Notes under the pieces: model-generated
What the model saw: only the letters and a program-made list of their open reading frames with translations
What the model was told of the DNA's origin: nothing
Databases searched by the model: none
Assembly: GCF_019857185.1 (NCBI RefSeq)
Contig: NZ_JAHWXP010000001.1
Coordinates: 682,001 to 746,000 of the forward strand
DNA: 64,000 bases
Direction: 5' to 3'
DNA from: Alteriqipengyuania abyssalis
GTDB taxonomy: Bacteria; Pseudomonadota; Alphaproteobacteria; Sphingomonadales; Sphingomonadaceae
Translations under genes and position numbers: made by a program
Shown: positions 53,040-63,285 of the stretch, piece after piece
Layout: each line of letters starts with the position of its first letter
Numbering within the stretch: position 1 is the first letter of the stretch

Positions 53040-53128
53040 GTCACCCTGAACTCGTTTCAGGGTCCAGCCTTCCTCGTGTCCGACTCATTCGGATTGAGAT
53101 CTGGATGCTGAAACGAGTTCAGCATGAC
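53040..53128. repeat. Two-hairpin palindromic repeat between convergent genes
   Basis: GTCA (53040-53043) closes with TGAC (53125-53128). Hairpins are CCCTGAA, CTCGT, TTCAGGG (53044-53062) and GCTGAA, ACGAG, TTCAGC (53107-53123). The two hairpin cores are mutual reverse complements. It sits between the convergent stops of mazG (53036) and hflX (53142), where it can block read-through in both directions. Confidence 0.88.
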
Positions 53129-53141
53129 ATTGCCGATACGC

Positions 53142-54458
53142 TCAACTCACCCCGAAACTCTCGAACTGGCCGCGTTCCTTGGGGCCGAGGCGGACCAGCA
53201 GCCGGTGGCGCGGTGCACCGCCCTCCCCGGCAGGAAGCTCTTCTTCCTCCAGCACGTCGCCATGCGCGTGCAGCCACGCGATCTCGCGCCCGGCCGATGT
53301 CGGCAGCACGAATTCGCACACGCTCGCCTCGCGGGTCAGCGCGTCGCCGATCCGCGTCTCTAGCGCGTCCATATTGAACCCGGTTTCGGCGGACAGCGGC
53401 ACCACGCTATCATCCTCCGCGGCGCGCGCGGCGAGGTCTTCGCGGACATCGTCGGCCAGCAGATCCCACTTGTTCCACACTTCGAGCATGGGGATCGAAC
53501 TGACGGGTTCCTCCCCCTCCTCGCCCCCGGAGACCACGCCGAGCCCGCGCAGCACCTCCAGCACCTGCGTCTTCTGCGCTGCGCTTGCCGGGTTGGCGAT
53601 GTCGCGCACGTGCAGGATCAGGTCGGCATTGGTGACCTCTTCCAGCGTCGCACGGAACGCGGCGACCAGCTGCGTCGGCAGGTCGGAAATGAAGCCCACC
53701 GTGTCGGACAGAATCGCCTTCTCGACCGCAGGCAGGCTGATCGCGCGCATCGTGGGGTCGAGCGTGGCGAACAGCAGGTCTTCGGCCATCACGTCCGCGC
53801 CGGTCAGGCGGTTGAAGATGGTCGACTTGCCCGCGTTCGTATAGCCGACCAGCGCGATCACCGGCCAGGGCGCGCGGGTGCGCCGCTCGCGGTGGAGCGC
53901 GCGGGTCTTCTTGACCTGTTCGAGGTCGCGCCGCAGCCGCGCCATGCGCGTGCGGATCATCCGCCGGTCTGCCTCGATCTGCGTTTCGCCCGGCCCGCCG
54001 AGGAAGCCGTAGCCGCCGCGCTGGCGTTCGAGGTGGGTCCAGCTGCGCACCAGACGGCTCGCCTGATAGTCGAGATGAGCAAGCTCCACCTGCAACCGCC
54101 CTTCGGCGGTCGCCGCGCGTTCGCCGAAGATTTCGAGGATCAGCCCGGTCCGGTCGATCACCTTGCGTGCCAGCTTCTCCTCCAGCGTGCGCTGCTGGAT
54201 CGCGGTGAGCGCGCCGTCGACAATGATCAGCTCTGCCTCGGCCAGTTCGGCCTGGGTGCCGATCTGTTCGACCTGCCCCGCCCCGAACAGTGTGGCGGGC
54301 CGCACGTCGCGGATCGGCTGGATATAGCTTTCCGCCACCTCGATCCCGATCGCGTGCGCGAGGCCGACCGCCTCGGCGAGGCGCTCCTCGGCCGGCAGGT
54401 CGTGGATCTGGCCGCGAATGTCGGGGCAGATGACGAGCGCGCGCGCACCGCGCGTCAC
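53142..54458 (-). CDS. hflX: GTPase HflX
   Basis: 438 residues. The HflX domain has GAGQVEQIGTQAELAEAELI, then VDGALTAIQQRTLEEKLARK, GERAATAEGRLQVELAHLDY and GGYGFLGGPGETQIEADRRM. G-motifs: ALVGYTNAGKSTIFNRLTG (G1), DTVGFISDLP (G3), NKWDLL (G4). It splits stalled ribosomes. The start is the GTG at 54458 with AAGGCGAG upstream; an earlier non-ATG start about eight codons upstream cannot be excluded. It lies directly downstream of hfq (41 bases), the classical hfq-hflX pairing. Confidence 0.93.
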   Translation of the reverse strand: MTRGARALVICPDIRGQIHDLPAEERLAEAVGLAHAIGIEVAESYIQPIRDVRPATLFGAGQVEQIGTQAELAEAELIIVDGALTAIQQRTLEEKLARKVIDRTGLILEIFGERAATAEGRLQVELAHLDYQASRLVRSWTHLERQRGGYGFLGGPGETQIEADRRMIRTRMARLRRDLEQVKKTRALHRERRTRAPWPVIALVGYTNAGKSTIFNRLTGADVMAEDLLFATLDPTMRAISLPAVEKAILSDTVGFISDLPTQLVAAFRATLEEVTNADLILHVRDIANPASAAQKTQVLEVLRGLGVVSGGEEGEEPVSSIPMLEVWNKWDLLADDVREDLAARAAEDDSVVPLSAETGFNMDALETRIGDALTREASVCEFVLPTSAGREIAWLHAHGDVLEEEELPAGEGGAPRHRLLVRLGPKERGQFESFGVS

Positions 54459-54499
54459 CTCGCCTTGCAGGTCATCTTCGAAAATCTAGGTCGTTCCTG

Positions 54500-55150
54500 T
54501 CAATCGTCGTCGTCGTCGTGATCCGGCTCGTCCTCTTCCCAGTCGCTCAGGTCGACGGGTTCGGCGGGCTGGATGGTCGATACCGCGTGCTTGTAGGCGA
54601 GCTGGACGTAACCGTCGCGCTCCAGCAGCGTGCAGAACAGGTCGTAGGCGGCGATCCGGCCCTGGAGCATGACCCCGTTGACGAGGAACATCGTCACCTG
54701 AACCTCTGCCTCGCTCACCCGGCTCAGGAACACGTCCTGAAGCTGGCGCTGCTTGCGGCTGCCGTCCTGGCTGGAAAACTGTTCCGCATCCATCGCGGAA
54801 GCCGGCATGATCGTGCTGATCGCGTGCTTGTAGACCAGCTGCGAGTGGCCGTCGCGGCGCAGCAGCAGGCTGAAATTGTCGAACCAGGTGATGATGCCCT
54901 GCAGCTTTACGCCCTTCACCAGAAACACCGTGACCGGCGCCTTTTCACGCCGCAGCAGGTTGAGGAAGGAATCCTGCAGGCCCGGCTGCTTGTCGTCCGA
55001 AGCGCGGGCTCCTCGCGCACGGGCGGGCGCAGGCCGCGTGGTCTTCCGCGCCGGTGCGGGCGCAGCCGCGCTGGACTCGGCTACGCTGGCGACTTCGTCG
55101 TCGGCGGCCTTGGGCTTGGTGCGAATGGAGAGCGTTTTTCCTTCGGGCAT
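54500..55150 (-). CDS. hfq: RNA chaperone Hfq with two fused Hfq domains
   Basis: 216 residues from ATG 55150 (AGGA upstream); an ATG at 55177 is possible. Domain 1 (residues 57-118): [50 protein letters not shown]. Domain 2 (136-197): [53 protein letters not shown], Gln and Asp of the proximal site are kept in both. Domain 2 has Ser146-Glu147 where E. coli has rim Arg16-Arg17, and Met161 where it has distal Lys31. The N-terminus is basic and Ala/Pro-rich; the tail is acidic ([14 protein letters not shown]). It should build a trimer that mimics the hexamer. Tandem Hfq has been noted in sphingomonads such as Novosphingobium, from memory. Confidence 0.93.
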   Translation of the reverse strand: MPEGKTLSIRTKPKAADDEVASVAESSAAAPAPARKTTRPAPARARGARASDDKQPGLQDSFLNLLRREKAPVTVFLVKGVKLQGIITWFDNFSLLLRRDGHSQLVYKHAISTIMPASAMDAEQFSSQDGSRKQRQLQDVFLSRVSEAEVQVTMFLVNGVMLQGRIAAYDLFCTLLERDGYVQLAYKHAVSTIQPAEPVDLSDWEEDEPDHDDDDD

Positions 55151-55273
55151 GACCCTGTTCCTATTGTTCTTGGCCATCCGCGCATTGGGCACGGCTAGCG
55201 GGCGCTCATATATCTGCGGATGTCGCGCACGGGGGAAGGCGACAACCGCTACTCAACCGAAAAATGCGCGCCG

Positions 55274-55320
55274 CGGCCTTGCGTTCCGGTAAGCGGAGTT
55301 CGTTAACTCCTGCAAGGCCG
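55274..55320. terminator. Two-tier hairpin between ntrX and hfq
   Basis: Outer stem CGGCCTTGC (55274-55282) with GCAAGGCCG (55312-55320). Inner stem GGAGTT (55295-55300), loop CGTT, AACTCC (55305-55310). It starts 14 bases after the ntrX stop on the minus strand. Nine bases past its far end comes a T-run (read on the minus strand as ATTTTTC), so it may end the ntrYX transcript before hfq. Confidence 0.5.
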
Positions 55321-55333
55321 GGAAGATGCGCGT

Positions 55334-56713
<1,380 letters not shown>

Positions 56714-56741
56714 CAGCGCCTCCTTCCAAGGGTGTTCGGCA

Positions 56742-58961
56742 TCATGCCGGCGTCTCTTCGGACGCGGGTTCTTCGGGGGTGCGGGCGAAGCGCAGGATCA
56801 CCTGCGTGCCGCCATCGGGGGCCGGTGCGAAACTCATCTCGCCCCCGTGCTCCTCCACAATCTTGGTCACGATCGCGAGGCCGAGGCCGGTGCCTTTCTC
56901 GCGCGTGGTGACGTAAGGTTCTGCGATCCGGTCGCGATCGGCAGGCAGCCCCACGCCATTATCGGTCACGCAGATATCGACCACGTCATCGCCCGGTGCG
57001 ATCGACACCGCGATCTTCCCGGCAAAGCCCTCGCCCTCTTCGGCGGCGCGCGCCTCGACCGCCTCGACCGCGTTCTTGAGCACATTGGTCATCGCCTGGC
57101 CGAACTGGTGGCGGTCGCAGCTCAGCGGCACTTCGCCTTCGGGCGTGTCGAAGGTGAAGGCGATGTCCTGATGCGCAACCTCCTGCAGGAAGACCGCCTG
57201 ACGCACCAGGTCGAGAGCATTCTCGTCGCGGAACACCGGCTTGGGCAGCCGCGCGAAGGAGGAGAACTCGTCGACCATTTTGCGCAGCGCACCGACCTGC
57301 CGCACGATCGTGCTGGTCAGCTCGTCGAACAGCGCGGCGTCATCGCCCACCTTGGTGCGGTAGCGGCGCTTGAGGCGCTCGGTCGCGAGCTGGATCGGGG
57401 TCAGCGGGTTCTTGATTTCGTGCGCGATGCGCCGCGCCACATCGGACCATGCGGCGCGCCGCTGGTCGAGCAGCTGGCGGGTAATATCCTCGAAGGTGAT
57501 CACCTTGCCGCCGGTTGCAGGCGCGATCCGCACTGCCAGCGTCAGCAGGTCGGCGCCCCTGTTCAGGGTCACGATGCCGCGATCCCCGCCCTGCTCCATG
57601 ACTCCCGCGATCTGCGGGGAGATTTCGGCGAACGCCCTCCCCCGCCCATCCTGCGAGGGATCGTCGAACAGCAGCGCCCTGGCCGAGGTGTTCATCAGCT
57701 GGATCGTCCCATCCTCGTCGATCGAGACGATCCCGGCGGTCATCGATTCCAGCACCGCCTCGATGAAGGCGCGCCGTTCGTCGAGCTCGTGATTGGCGCG
57801 CACCAGATCGTCCGTCTGCGCCTCCAGCTGCGCGGTCATCCGGTTGAACGCACGGTTGAGCAGGCCGATCTCGTCCGCTCCGGTGCGCCCTTCGACGCGC
57901 AGCGAGAAGTTGCCCGCGCCGACCTTGCGCGCGGCGAGCACCAGATTGGTCAGCGGCTCGACCTGCCGGTCGGCAAAGCGCAGCGCGAACCACACCGCAA
58001 AGATGACCAGCGCGAGCGAGACGAAGAACAGCGCGAGGTTGAAGCGCAGCTGGAGCGCCCGCGCACGCGTGGTCAGCGCCGAATACTGCTCGATAATCTG
58101 GCTCGCGAGCTGGTAGTTGTTGAAAGACAGCGCTTCGATGTTGCGAGCATTATAGAGATAGATGCCCGCTGCGGTGTCGATCGGGGTCACCGCCTCGATC
58201 CGCTCCTTGTTGGCGAACACAACCTCGGGCTTGCCCTCCTTGAGCTGCGGAAGAGCGGCAGCACCCTTGGTCGCCGGCTCATTGCCCTCGACCAGGCCGA
58301 TCGCGACCGCAGTGGTCATCTTGCCGTCGGGAAATGCCTGCAGGATCGCACTTTCGGTGATCTCGCGCGCCTGCATCTGATAGGTGTAATCCTCCAGGAA
58401 GGCACGATCGGCGAGATCAGGACCCGAGCGCTTCTGCAGCAGGACCAGCATGTCGCCCGCCATCGCGCGCGTTTCCTGAGCAACTTCGTACTGGTTCTGC
58501 TCGAAAAACCCCTCGGCCAGATCGGCGGTGCTTTCGAACAATCCTCGCGAGGGGCCGGAAAACCAGAAATCGACCCCCGACTGGAACAGAACTGCCGCGA
58601 ACACCGCGACCAGCAGGGTGGGCACTGCCGCGATGATCGAAAACACGAACACAAGGCGCACATGCAACCGCGCCGTGCTACCCGCTGCGCGGCGCAGGGC
58701 AAGCCGCCGACCAAACAGCACCACCAGAGCCATCGCGGGCACCAACGTGCCGACAAGCAGGAAGGAAATCTGCCGCGTGGGCAACAGTTCGGTTTCGTCC
58801 GGTGTCGTGGAGAAGGCGGTCCAGGTCGCAACGATCATGATCGCCAGCGCAACCCCGGCGCCGATCTCGAGCCAGCGGAAGAGGTTGGCCCGGCGCGATG
58901 CCACAACCATGCGCCGTGCGAGGCGCGATCCGCGTGGAGTTGTGCCGTCCGAAGCGCTCAT
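56742..58961 (-). CDS. ntrY: Sensor histidine kinase NtrY
   Basis: 739 residues. Membrane segments near 31-49, 64-84, 103-126 and about 308-330, with a periplasmic sensing loop between the third and fourth. A HAMP domain follows (FADRQVEPLTNLVLAARKVG), then PAS (FIEAVLESMTAGIVSIDEDG), then HisKA with the phospho-His in DVARRIAHEIKNPLTPIQLA and the HATPase (VLKNAVEAVEAR, DICVTDNGVGLPAD, TREKGTGLGLAIVTKIVEEH). It phosphorylates NtrX. The stop is 28 bases before the ntrX start. Confidence 0.95.
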   Translation of the reverse strand: MSASDGTTPRGSRLARRMVVASRRANLFRWLEIGAGVALAIMIVATWTAFSTTPDETELLPTRQISFLLVGTLVPAMALVVLFGRRLALRRAAGSTARLHVRLVFVFSIIAAVPTLLVAVFAAVLFQSGVDFWFSGPSRGLFESTADLAEGFFEQNQYEVAQETRAMAGDMLVLLQKRSGPDLADRAFLEDYTYQMQAREITESAILQAFPDGKMTTAVAIGLVEGNEPATKGAAALPQLKEGKPEVVFANKERIEAVTPIDTAAGIYLYNARNIEALSFNNYQLASQIIEQYSALTTRARALQLRFNLALFFVSLALVIFAVWFALRFADRQVEPLTNLVLAARKVGAGNFSLRVEGRTGADEIGLLNRAFNRMTAQLEAQTDDLVRANHELDERRAFIEAVLESMTAGIVSIDEDGTIQLMNTSARALLFDDPSQDGRGRAFAEISPQIAGVMEQGGDRGIVTLNRGADLLTLAVRIAPATGGKVITFEDITRQLLDQRRAAWSDVARRIAHEIKNPLTPIQLATERLKRRYRTKVGDDAALFDELTSTIVRQVGALRKMVDEFSSFARLPKPVFRDENALDLVRQAVFLQEVAHQDIAFTFDTPEGEVPLSCDRHQFGQAMTNVLKNAVEAVEARAAEEGEGFAGKIAVSIAPGDDVVDICVTDNGVGLPADRDRIAEPYVTTREKGTGLGLAIVTKIVEEHGGEMSFAPAPDGGTQVILRFARTPEEPASEETPA

Positions 58962-58962
58962 C

Positions 58963-58999
58963 GTTGCCAGTTTACAACATCGCTGTTGCCAGAATACAA
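58963..58999. promoter_or_regulatory. Paired 15-bp direct repeats just upstream of ntrY
   Basis: GTTGCCAGTTTACAA (58963-58977) and GTTGCCAGAATACAA (58985-58999) are 22 bases apart (two helical turns) and differ at two positions. They cover the region just upstream of the ntrY start codon (58961 on the minus strand). A reversed TTGGCAAC is at about 59036. The spacing and identity suggest a dimer-by-dimer regulator site that could also block translation initiation; candidate binder NtrX itself is speculative. Confidence 0.5.
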
Positions 59000-59078
59000 G
59001 TTACAAACGCCGATACGTCCCACTTCGCGTCGCATTTTGGCAACGCTTCGTAGCCCGCATGTCTGCGGGACAATCCGC

Positions 59079-60098
59079 TCAGGCAGCGTTGCGAACCAGG
59101 AAGGGTTCGTAGAAGCGCTCGATCTCGCCCAACACCTGTGCCGGATCGTCGATGAAGTTGACCGCCTTGCGGAACTCGGACGAGCCGTAGAGGCCCTTCA
59201 CATACCAGCCCAGGTGCTTGCGGGCGATCTTCACGCCCACTTCGGGCGTGTAGTGGTCCAGCATCCGGCGGAAATGCTCCACCACCACGGCATATTGCTC
59301 GTTGAGCGGCGGATCGGCGCGCTTCTCGCCCGTCTGCCACCAGTGCATCACCTGGCCGAGCAGCCACGGGCGACCATAGGCGCCGCGCCCGATCATCAGC
59401 CCGTCCGCGCCCGATTGCTCGAGCGCCTTCGCGGCATCGTCGACACCGCAGATGTCGCCGTTGACGATCACGGGAATGCTGACCGCATCCTTCACCTTGC
59501 GGATGAAGGACCAGTCGGCGCTACCTTTATACATCTGGTTGCGGGTACGGCCGTGGACGGTGATCATCTTCACGCCCAGATCCTCGGCAATGCGCGCGAG
59601 TTCGGGCGCGTTGAGGCTGTCGTGGTCCCAGCCCATGCGCATCTTGACCGTCACCGGCACATCGACCGCCTTGACCGTCGCTTCCATCAGCTTCGTCGCC
59701 AGTGGCACTTCGCGCATCAGCGCGCTGCCCGCCAGCTGGCCGACGACCTTGCGCACCGGGCAGCCGAAATTGATGTCGATGATCGCCGCGCCGTTGCCTT
59801 CCTGCAGTTTCGCAGCCTCGGCCATGCTCGCGGGATCGCACCCGACCAGCTGCATGCTGACCGGTTCCTCGATCCGGTCCCACGCGGCCTTCTGCACGCT
59901 CTGGCGCGTCTCGCGGATCGCCGCCTCGCTGGCGATCATCTCGGTCACGTTGAGGCCGGAGCCGTAGCGGCGCACCAGCGTGCGGAAGGGCATGTCCGTC
60001 ACACCGGTCATCGGCGCGAGGACCACGGGCGTCTCGACGCGCACGTCGCCGATGGCGATCGGCTTCGGGGCCGAGGGAGGGGTTGGTACTTGCATCAT
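59079..60098 (-). CDS. dusB: tRNA-dihydrouridine synthase B
   Basis: 339 residues from ATG 60098 (another ATG follows at 60095). [40 protein letters not shown] (active Cys), [20 protein letters not shown] and [15 protein letters not shown] are the DusB signatures (FMN-dependent TIM barrel). It reduces uridine in the D-loop of tRNA. In other alphaproteobacteria dusB (nifR3) is followed by ntrBC and then ntrYX; here only ntrYX follows, 117 bases downstream. It diverges from ispDF. Confidence 0.94.
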   Translation of the reverse strand: MMQVPTPPSAPKPIAIGDVRVETPVVLAPMTGVTDMPFRTLVRRYGSGLNVTEMIASEAAIRETRQSVQKAAWDRIEEPVSMQLVGCDPASMAEAAKLQEGNGAAIIDINFGCPVRKVVGQLAGSALMREVPLATKLMEATVKAVDVPVTVKMRMGWDHDSLNAPELARIAEDLGVKMITVHGRTRNQMYKGSADWSFIRKVKDAVSIPVIVNGDICGVDDAAKALEQSGADGLMIGRGAYGRPWLLGQVMHWWQTGEKRADPPLNEQYAVVVEHFRRMLDHYTPEVGVKIARKHLGWYVKGLYGSSEFRKAVNFIDDPAQVLGEIERFYEPFLVRNAA

Positions 60099-60160
60099 GG
60101 GGAAACGCGCCAAATAGTGGATTGCCGCGCTTCCCGCAAGCGCGTAGCCCTCTCGGCTCC

Positions 60161-61315
60161 ATGCCATCCCCCGCACCAGCCCCCCGCTTCGCCGCGATTA
60201 TCGTAGCCGCAGGCTCCGGCACACGTGCCGGGCAGGCGATCCCCAAGCAATATGTCCGCTGGCGCGGCAAGCCGGTGCTGCGCCACTCAGTGGAGCATCT
60301 TCTCGAAGCAGGCGCAGACCGCATCGTGATCGCGATCGCCCCCGATGCGAAAGACCTTGCCCGCGAGGCGACCGCCGGGTTGGAGAATATCATGTTCGTC
60401 GAGGGCGGCGCGACCCGCCGGGCCTCGGTCGCCTCCGGGCTGGAAGCACTCGCGCTCGATCCGCCGGAAGCGGTGCTGATCCACGACGCTGCGCGCCCCT
60501 GTGTCCCGCTAGCTGTCGTTGAACGCGTGTTGAGTGCGCTTGAGCACCATGCTGGCGCGATCCCCGCACTGCCTCTGGTGGACACCATCGCGCGCACGCA
60601 AAACGGCGTGATGACGGGTCAGGAAGACCGCTCCACCCTCGCCCGCGTGCAGACCCCGCAAGGGTTCCGCTTTGCCGAGATTCTCGCGGCGCACCGCGCC
60701 TGGGACAGCGAAACGCAGCCCACGGATGACGCGCAGGTGCTGCGCCATTCGGGCGGCGAAGTCGCCATCGTCGAAGGCTCGCAGCGCCTTGCCAAACTCA
60801 CCTTCGCAGAGGATTTCGCGATGCAGGCACCACCCGTGCGCACCGGCACCGGCTTCGACGTTCACCGCCTCGCCGATGGCGAGGAGCTATGGCTCGGCGG
60901 GCTGAAAATCGATCACGATCAGGGCCTTGCAGGCCATAGCGATGCCGACGTCGCGCTTCACGCGCTGGTCGACGCGGTGCTCGGCGCGATCGGCAATGGC
61001 GACATAGGCACCCACTTCCCGCCCAGCGACGAACGCTGGAAAGGCGCGCGATCCAGCCAGTTTCTGGCCCACGCGGTCAGCCTGGCGAGTGAGGCAGGCT
61101 ACCGGATCGGCAATCTCGACCTCACGATCATCTGCGAAGCCCCCAAGATCGGCCCGCACAAGGACGCGATGCGTGAAACAATCGCGGAAATCGCCGGTGT
61201 TCAGGCCGATGCGATCAGCGTAAAAGCGACCACTACTGAAAGGCTGGGCTTCACCGGCCGCGGCGAAGGCATTGCCGCGCAAGCGGTCGCCACGCTGATC
61301 AGGGAGGATTTCTAG
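60161..61315 (+). CDS. ispDF: Bifunctional IspD/IspF isoprenoid enzyme
   Basis: 384 residues from ATG 60161. The N-terminal IspD part has [40 protein letters not shown] and [13 protein letters not shown] (CDP-ME synthase). The C-terminal IspF part (from about 227) has [20 protein letters not shown] (metal His/Asp), [20 protein letters not shown] and [20 protein letters not shown]. The fusion makes two steps of the MEP pathway. This fusion is usual in alphaproteobacteria. pncC begins three bases after its stop. Confidence 0.95.
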   Translation: MPSPAPAPRFAAIIVAAGSGTRAGQAIPKQYVRWRGKPVLRHSVEHLLEAGADRIVIAIAPDAKDLAREATAGLENIMFVEGGATRRASVASGLEALALDPPEAVLIHDAARPCVPLAVVERVLSALEHHAGAIPALPLVDTIARTQNGVMTGQEDRSTLARVQTPQGFRFAEILAAHRAWDSETQPTDDAQVLRHSGGEVAIVEGSQRLAKLTFAEDFAMQAPPVRTGTGFDVHRLADGEELWLGGLKIDHDQGLAGHSDADVALHALVDAVLGAIGNGDIGTHFPPSDERWKGARSSQFLAHAVSLASEAGYRIGNLDLTIICEAPKIGPHKDAMRETIAEIAGVQADAISVKATTTERLGFTGRGEGIAAQAVATLIREDF

Positions 61316-61318
61316 CGC

Positions 61319-61819
61319 ATGACCGACATCCTGCTCCCCACCAATGTCGTCGAACTGGCCACCAAGGTGGTCGAGGCGAACCGCGACGCGAACCGCACAC
61401 TCGTGCTGGCCGAAAGCTGCACCGGCGGGCTGGTGAGCGCGGCGATCACCGAGATTCCGGGCTCCTCCTCCGTGCTCGATCGCGGCTTCGTCACCTATTC
61501 CAACGAATCGAAGATGGAGATGCTGGGAGTTCCGCAGGACATCATCGAGACCTTCGGTGCGGTGTCGATCGCCTGCGTGTGGGCGATGGCGCAGGGCGCG
61601 CTTGCCAACAGCAATGCGGATGTCGCGGTTGCGATCAGCGGAGTGGCCGGCCCCGGCGGCGGAAGTGCGACCAAGCCGGTCGGCACGGTCGTATTCGCGC
61701 GGGCCGTGCGCGGACACGATGGCGAGCCTGAGGGCGAACTAAAATCCTTCGGCGACCTGGGCCGCGGCGAAATCCGCCGTCAGGCGACGCTGTGTGCGCT
61801 GGAGCTGCTATTGCCGTAG
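61319..61819 (+). CDS. pncC: Nicotinamide-nucleotide amidohydrolase PncC (CinA C-terminal type)
   Basis: 166 residues, stand-alone CinA C-terminal domain. LVLAESCTGGLVSAAITEIP (active Ser-Cys motif), RGFVTYSNESKMEMLGVPQD, and VAISGVAGPGGGSATKPVGT are diagnostic. It deamidates nicotinamide mononucleotide in the pyridine nucleotide cycle. Start ATG 61319 overlaps neither neighbour; its 3' end overlaps the Coq10-like gene by 40 bases on the opposite strand. Confidence 0.92.
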   Translation: MTDILLPTNVVELATKVVEANRDANRTLVLAESCTGGLVSAAITEIPGSSSVLDRGFVTYSNESKMEMLGVPQDIIETFGAVSIACVWAMAQGALANSNADVAVAISGVAGPGGGSATKPVGTVVFARAVRGHDGEPEGELKSFGDLGRGEIRRQATLCALELLLP

Positions 61820-62238
61820 AGTTCGTGGGCGCGATCCTCGAACGCGGCCATCATCCGGCGAAAGGCACGGTCGAAATAGGCCCCGGCCAGCCGCTCGAAA
61901 ATCTTGTTCTTGAACGTGAAATCGACGCAGAAATCGATCTCGCAACCGCCGTCGACGGCGTTGAAGCGCCAGTCGTTCTGAAGGTCGCTCAGCGGCCCGT
62001 CGATATAGTGGACGCTGATACTCTGGGGGCGGTGCTTCTCCACCCGCGAGGTGAACTTCTCGCGGATCGCCTTGAAGCCGACGACCATGTCCGCAACCAT
62101 CTCAGTCTCGCTGTCGGACTGGATCCGGGTCGCGATCACCCATGGCAGGAACTCGGGGTAACGCTTCACGTCGGCGACCAGATCGAACATCTGTTCGGGC
62201 GTGAACGGCAGCACGCGCTGCTGGTGGATGCCAGGCAT
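61780..62238 (-). CDS. Coq10/RatA-type START-like protein
   Basis: 152 residues. QRVLPFTPEQMFDLVADVKR, YPEFLPWVIATRIQSDSETE, MVADMVVGFKAIREKFTSRV, SISVHYIDGPLSDLQNDWRF and FERLAGAYFDRAFRRMMAAF match the polyketide cyclase/START-like family containing mitochondrial Coq10 and bacterial RatA. In alphaproteobacteria it is most likely a ubiquinone-binding protein; a RatA toxin role cannot be ruled out by sequence. It starts at the lipA stop (one-base overlap) and shares the transcript with lipA. Confidence 0.88.
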   Translation of the reverse strand: MPGIHQQRVLPFTPEQMFDLVADVKRYPEFLPWVIATRIQSDSETEMVADMVVGFKAIREKFTSRVEKHRPQSISVHYIDGPLSDLQNDWRFNAVDGGCEIDFCVDFTFKNKIFERLAGAYFDRAFRRMMAAFEDRAHELYGNSSSSAHSVA

Positions 62239-63215
62239 CAGCGGGCTCCGGCGTTTCCGGCCTTGCGCCCCGCGTCGCGCTGAAGACGCTCTTCGCGCGC
62301 CGCCTTCATCTGCGCGAAATCGTCGCCCGCGTGATAGCTGGAGCGGGTCAGCGGGCTCGCCGCGACCTGCAGGAAGCCCTTGGCGCGCGCGATCGAACCG
62401 AACGCGTCGAACGCCTTGGGAGTGACGAAATCCTCCACCTTCGCGTGCTTGGGCGTCGGCTGCAGGTACTGCCCCATGGTGATGAAATCGACGTCGGCAC
62501 TGCGCATGTCGTCCATCACCTGATGCACTTCGAGGCGCTGCTCACCCAGGCCCAGCATGATGCCCGACTTGGTGAAGATCAGCGGATCGTGCGACTTCAC
62601 CTCTTCGAGCAGGCGCAGCGAGGCGTAATAGCGCGCGCCGGGGCGGATCGTCGGATACAGGCGCGGGACCGTTTCGAGGTTGTGATTGAACACGTCCGGC
62701 CCGGCTTCGCAGATCGCCTCGATCGCGGGGCGCATCTTGCCGCGGAAGTCGGGCGTGAGGATTTCGATCGTGGTGTTCGGAGTCTCGCGCCGCAGCGCCT
62801 GGATCACCTTCACGAACTGCCCCGCCCCGCCATCGGGCAGGTCGTCGCGGTCGACGCTGGTGATGACGATGTGTTCCAGACCCATCTTGCCTGCCGCCAC
62901 CGCGACATTCTCAGGCTCCATCGGGTCGACCAGCCGCGGCATCCCGGTCTTGACGTTGCAGAATGCGCAGGCGCGCGTGCAGACATCGCCGAGGATCATG
63001 ACGGTCGCGTGCTTCTTCTCCCAGCACTCGCCGATATTGGGGCAGGCCGCTTCCTCGCACACCGTGTTCAGGCTGAGGTCGCGCATCAGACGGCGCGTCT
63101 CGTGATAGCCCTTGCTCACCGGCGCCTTGACCCTGATCCAGTCGGGCTTGCGCGGGCGTGGTGCGCGGTTGTCGTGCGGTTCGGGGGCGGAGGAGAGGTC
63201 GTTCATGCCCGCCAT
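62238..63215 (-). CDS. lipA: Lipoyl synthase
   Basis: 325 residues. Two 4Fe-4S sites: the auxiliary [13 protein letters not shown] and the radical-SAM [20 protein letters not shown] (CxxxCxxC). Further LipA motifs: [38 protein letters not shown] and [13 protein letters not shown]. It inserts two sulfurs into octanoyl groups, making the lipoyl cofactor of the PDH E2 at 38710. ATG 63215 or the third Met (MNDLSSAP) may be the real start. Confidence 0.96.
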   Translation of the reverse strand: MAGMNDLSSAPEPHDNRAPRPRKPDWIRVKAPVSKGYHETRRLMRDLSLNTVCEEAACPNIGECWEKKHATVMILGDVCTRACAFCNVKTGMPRLVDPMEPENVAVAAGKMGLEHIVITSVDRDDLPDGGAGQFVKVIQALRRETPNTTIEILTPDFRGKMRPAIEAICEAGPDVFNHNLETVPRLYPTIRPGARYYASLRLLEEVKSHDPLIFTKSGIMLGLGEQRLEVHQVMDDMRSADVDFITMGQYLQPTPKHAKVEDFVTPKAFDAFGSIARAKGFLQVAASPLTRSSYHAGDDFAQMKAAREERLQRDAGRKAGNAGAR

Positions 63216-63285
63216 CTAGGAGCCTCGCCCGGCAGAGGCAATGCCGCGCCTTGCCAGTGGGGCTCCGCTCGCCCATGTGGCGGGC

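Noticed and set aside
61780-62238. RatA toxin of a type II toxin-antitoxin system
   Set aside because: No antitoxin gene beside it; the neighbour is lipA and the sequence fits the Coq10-like ubiquinone-binding family equally well or better.
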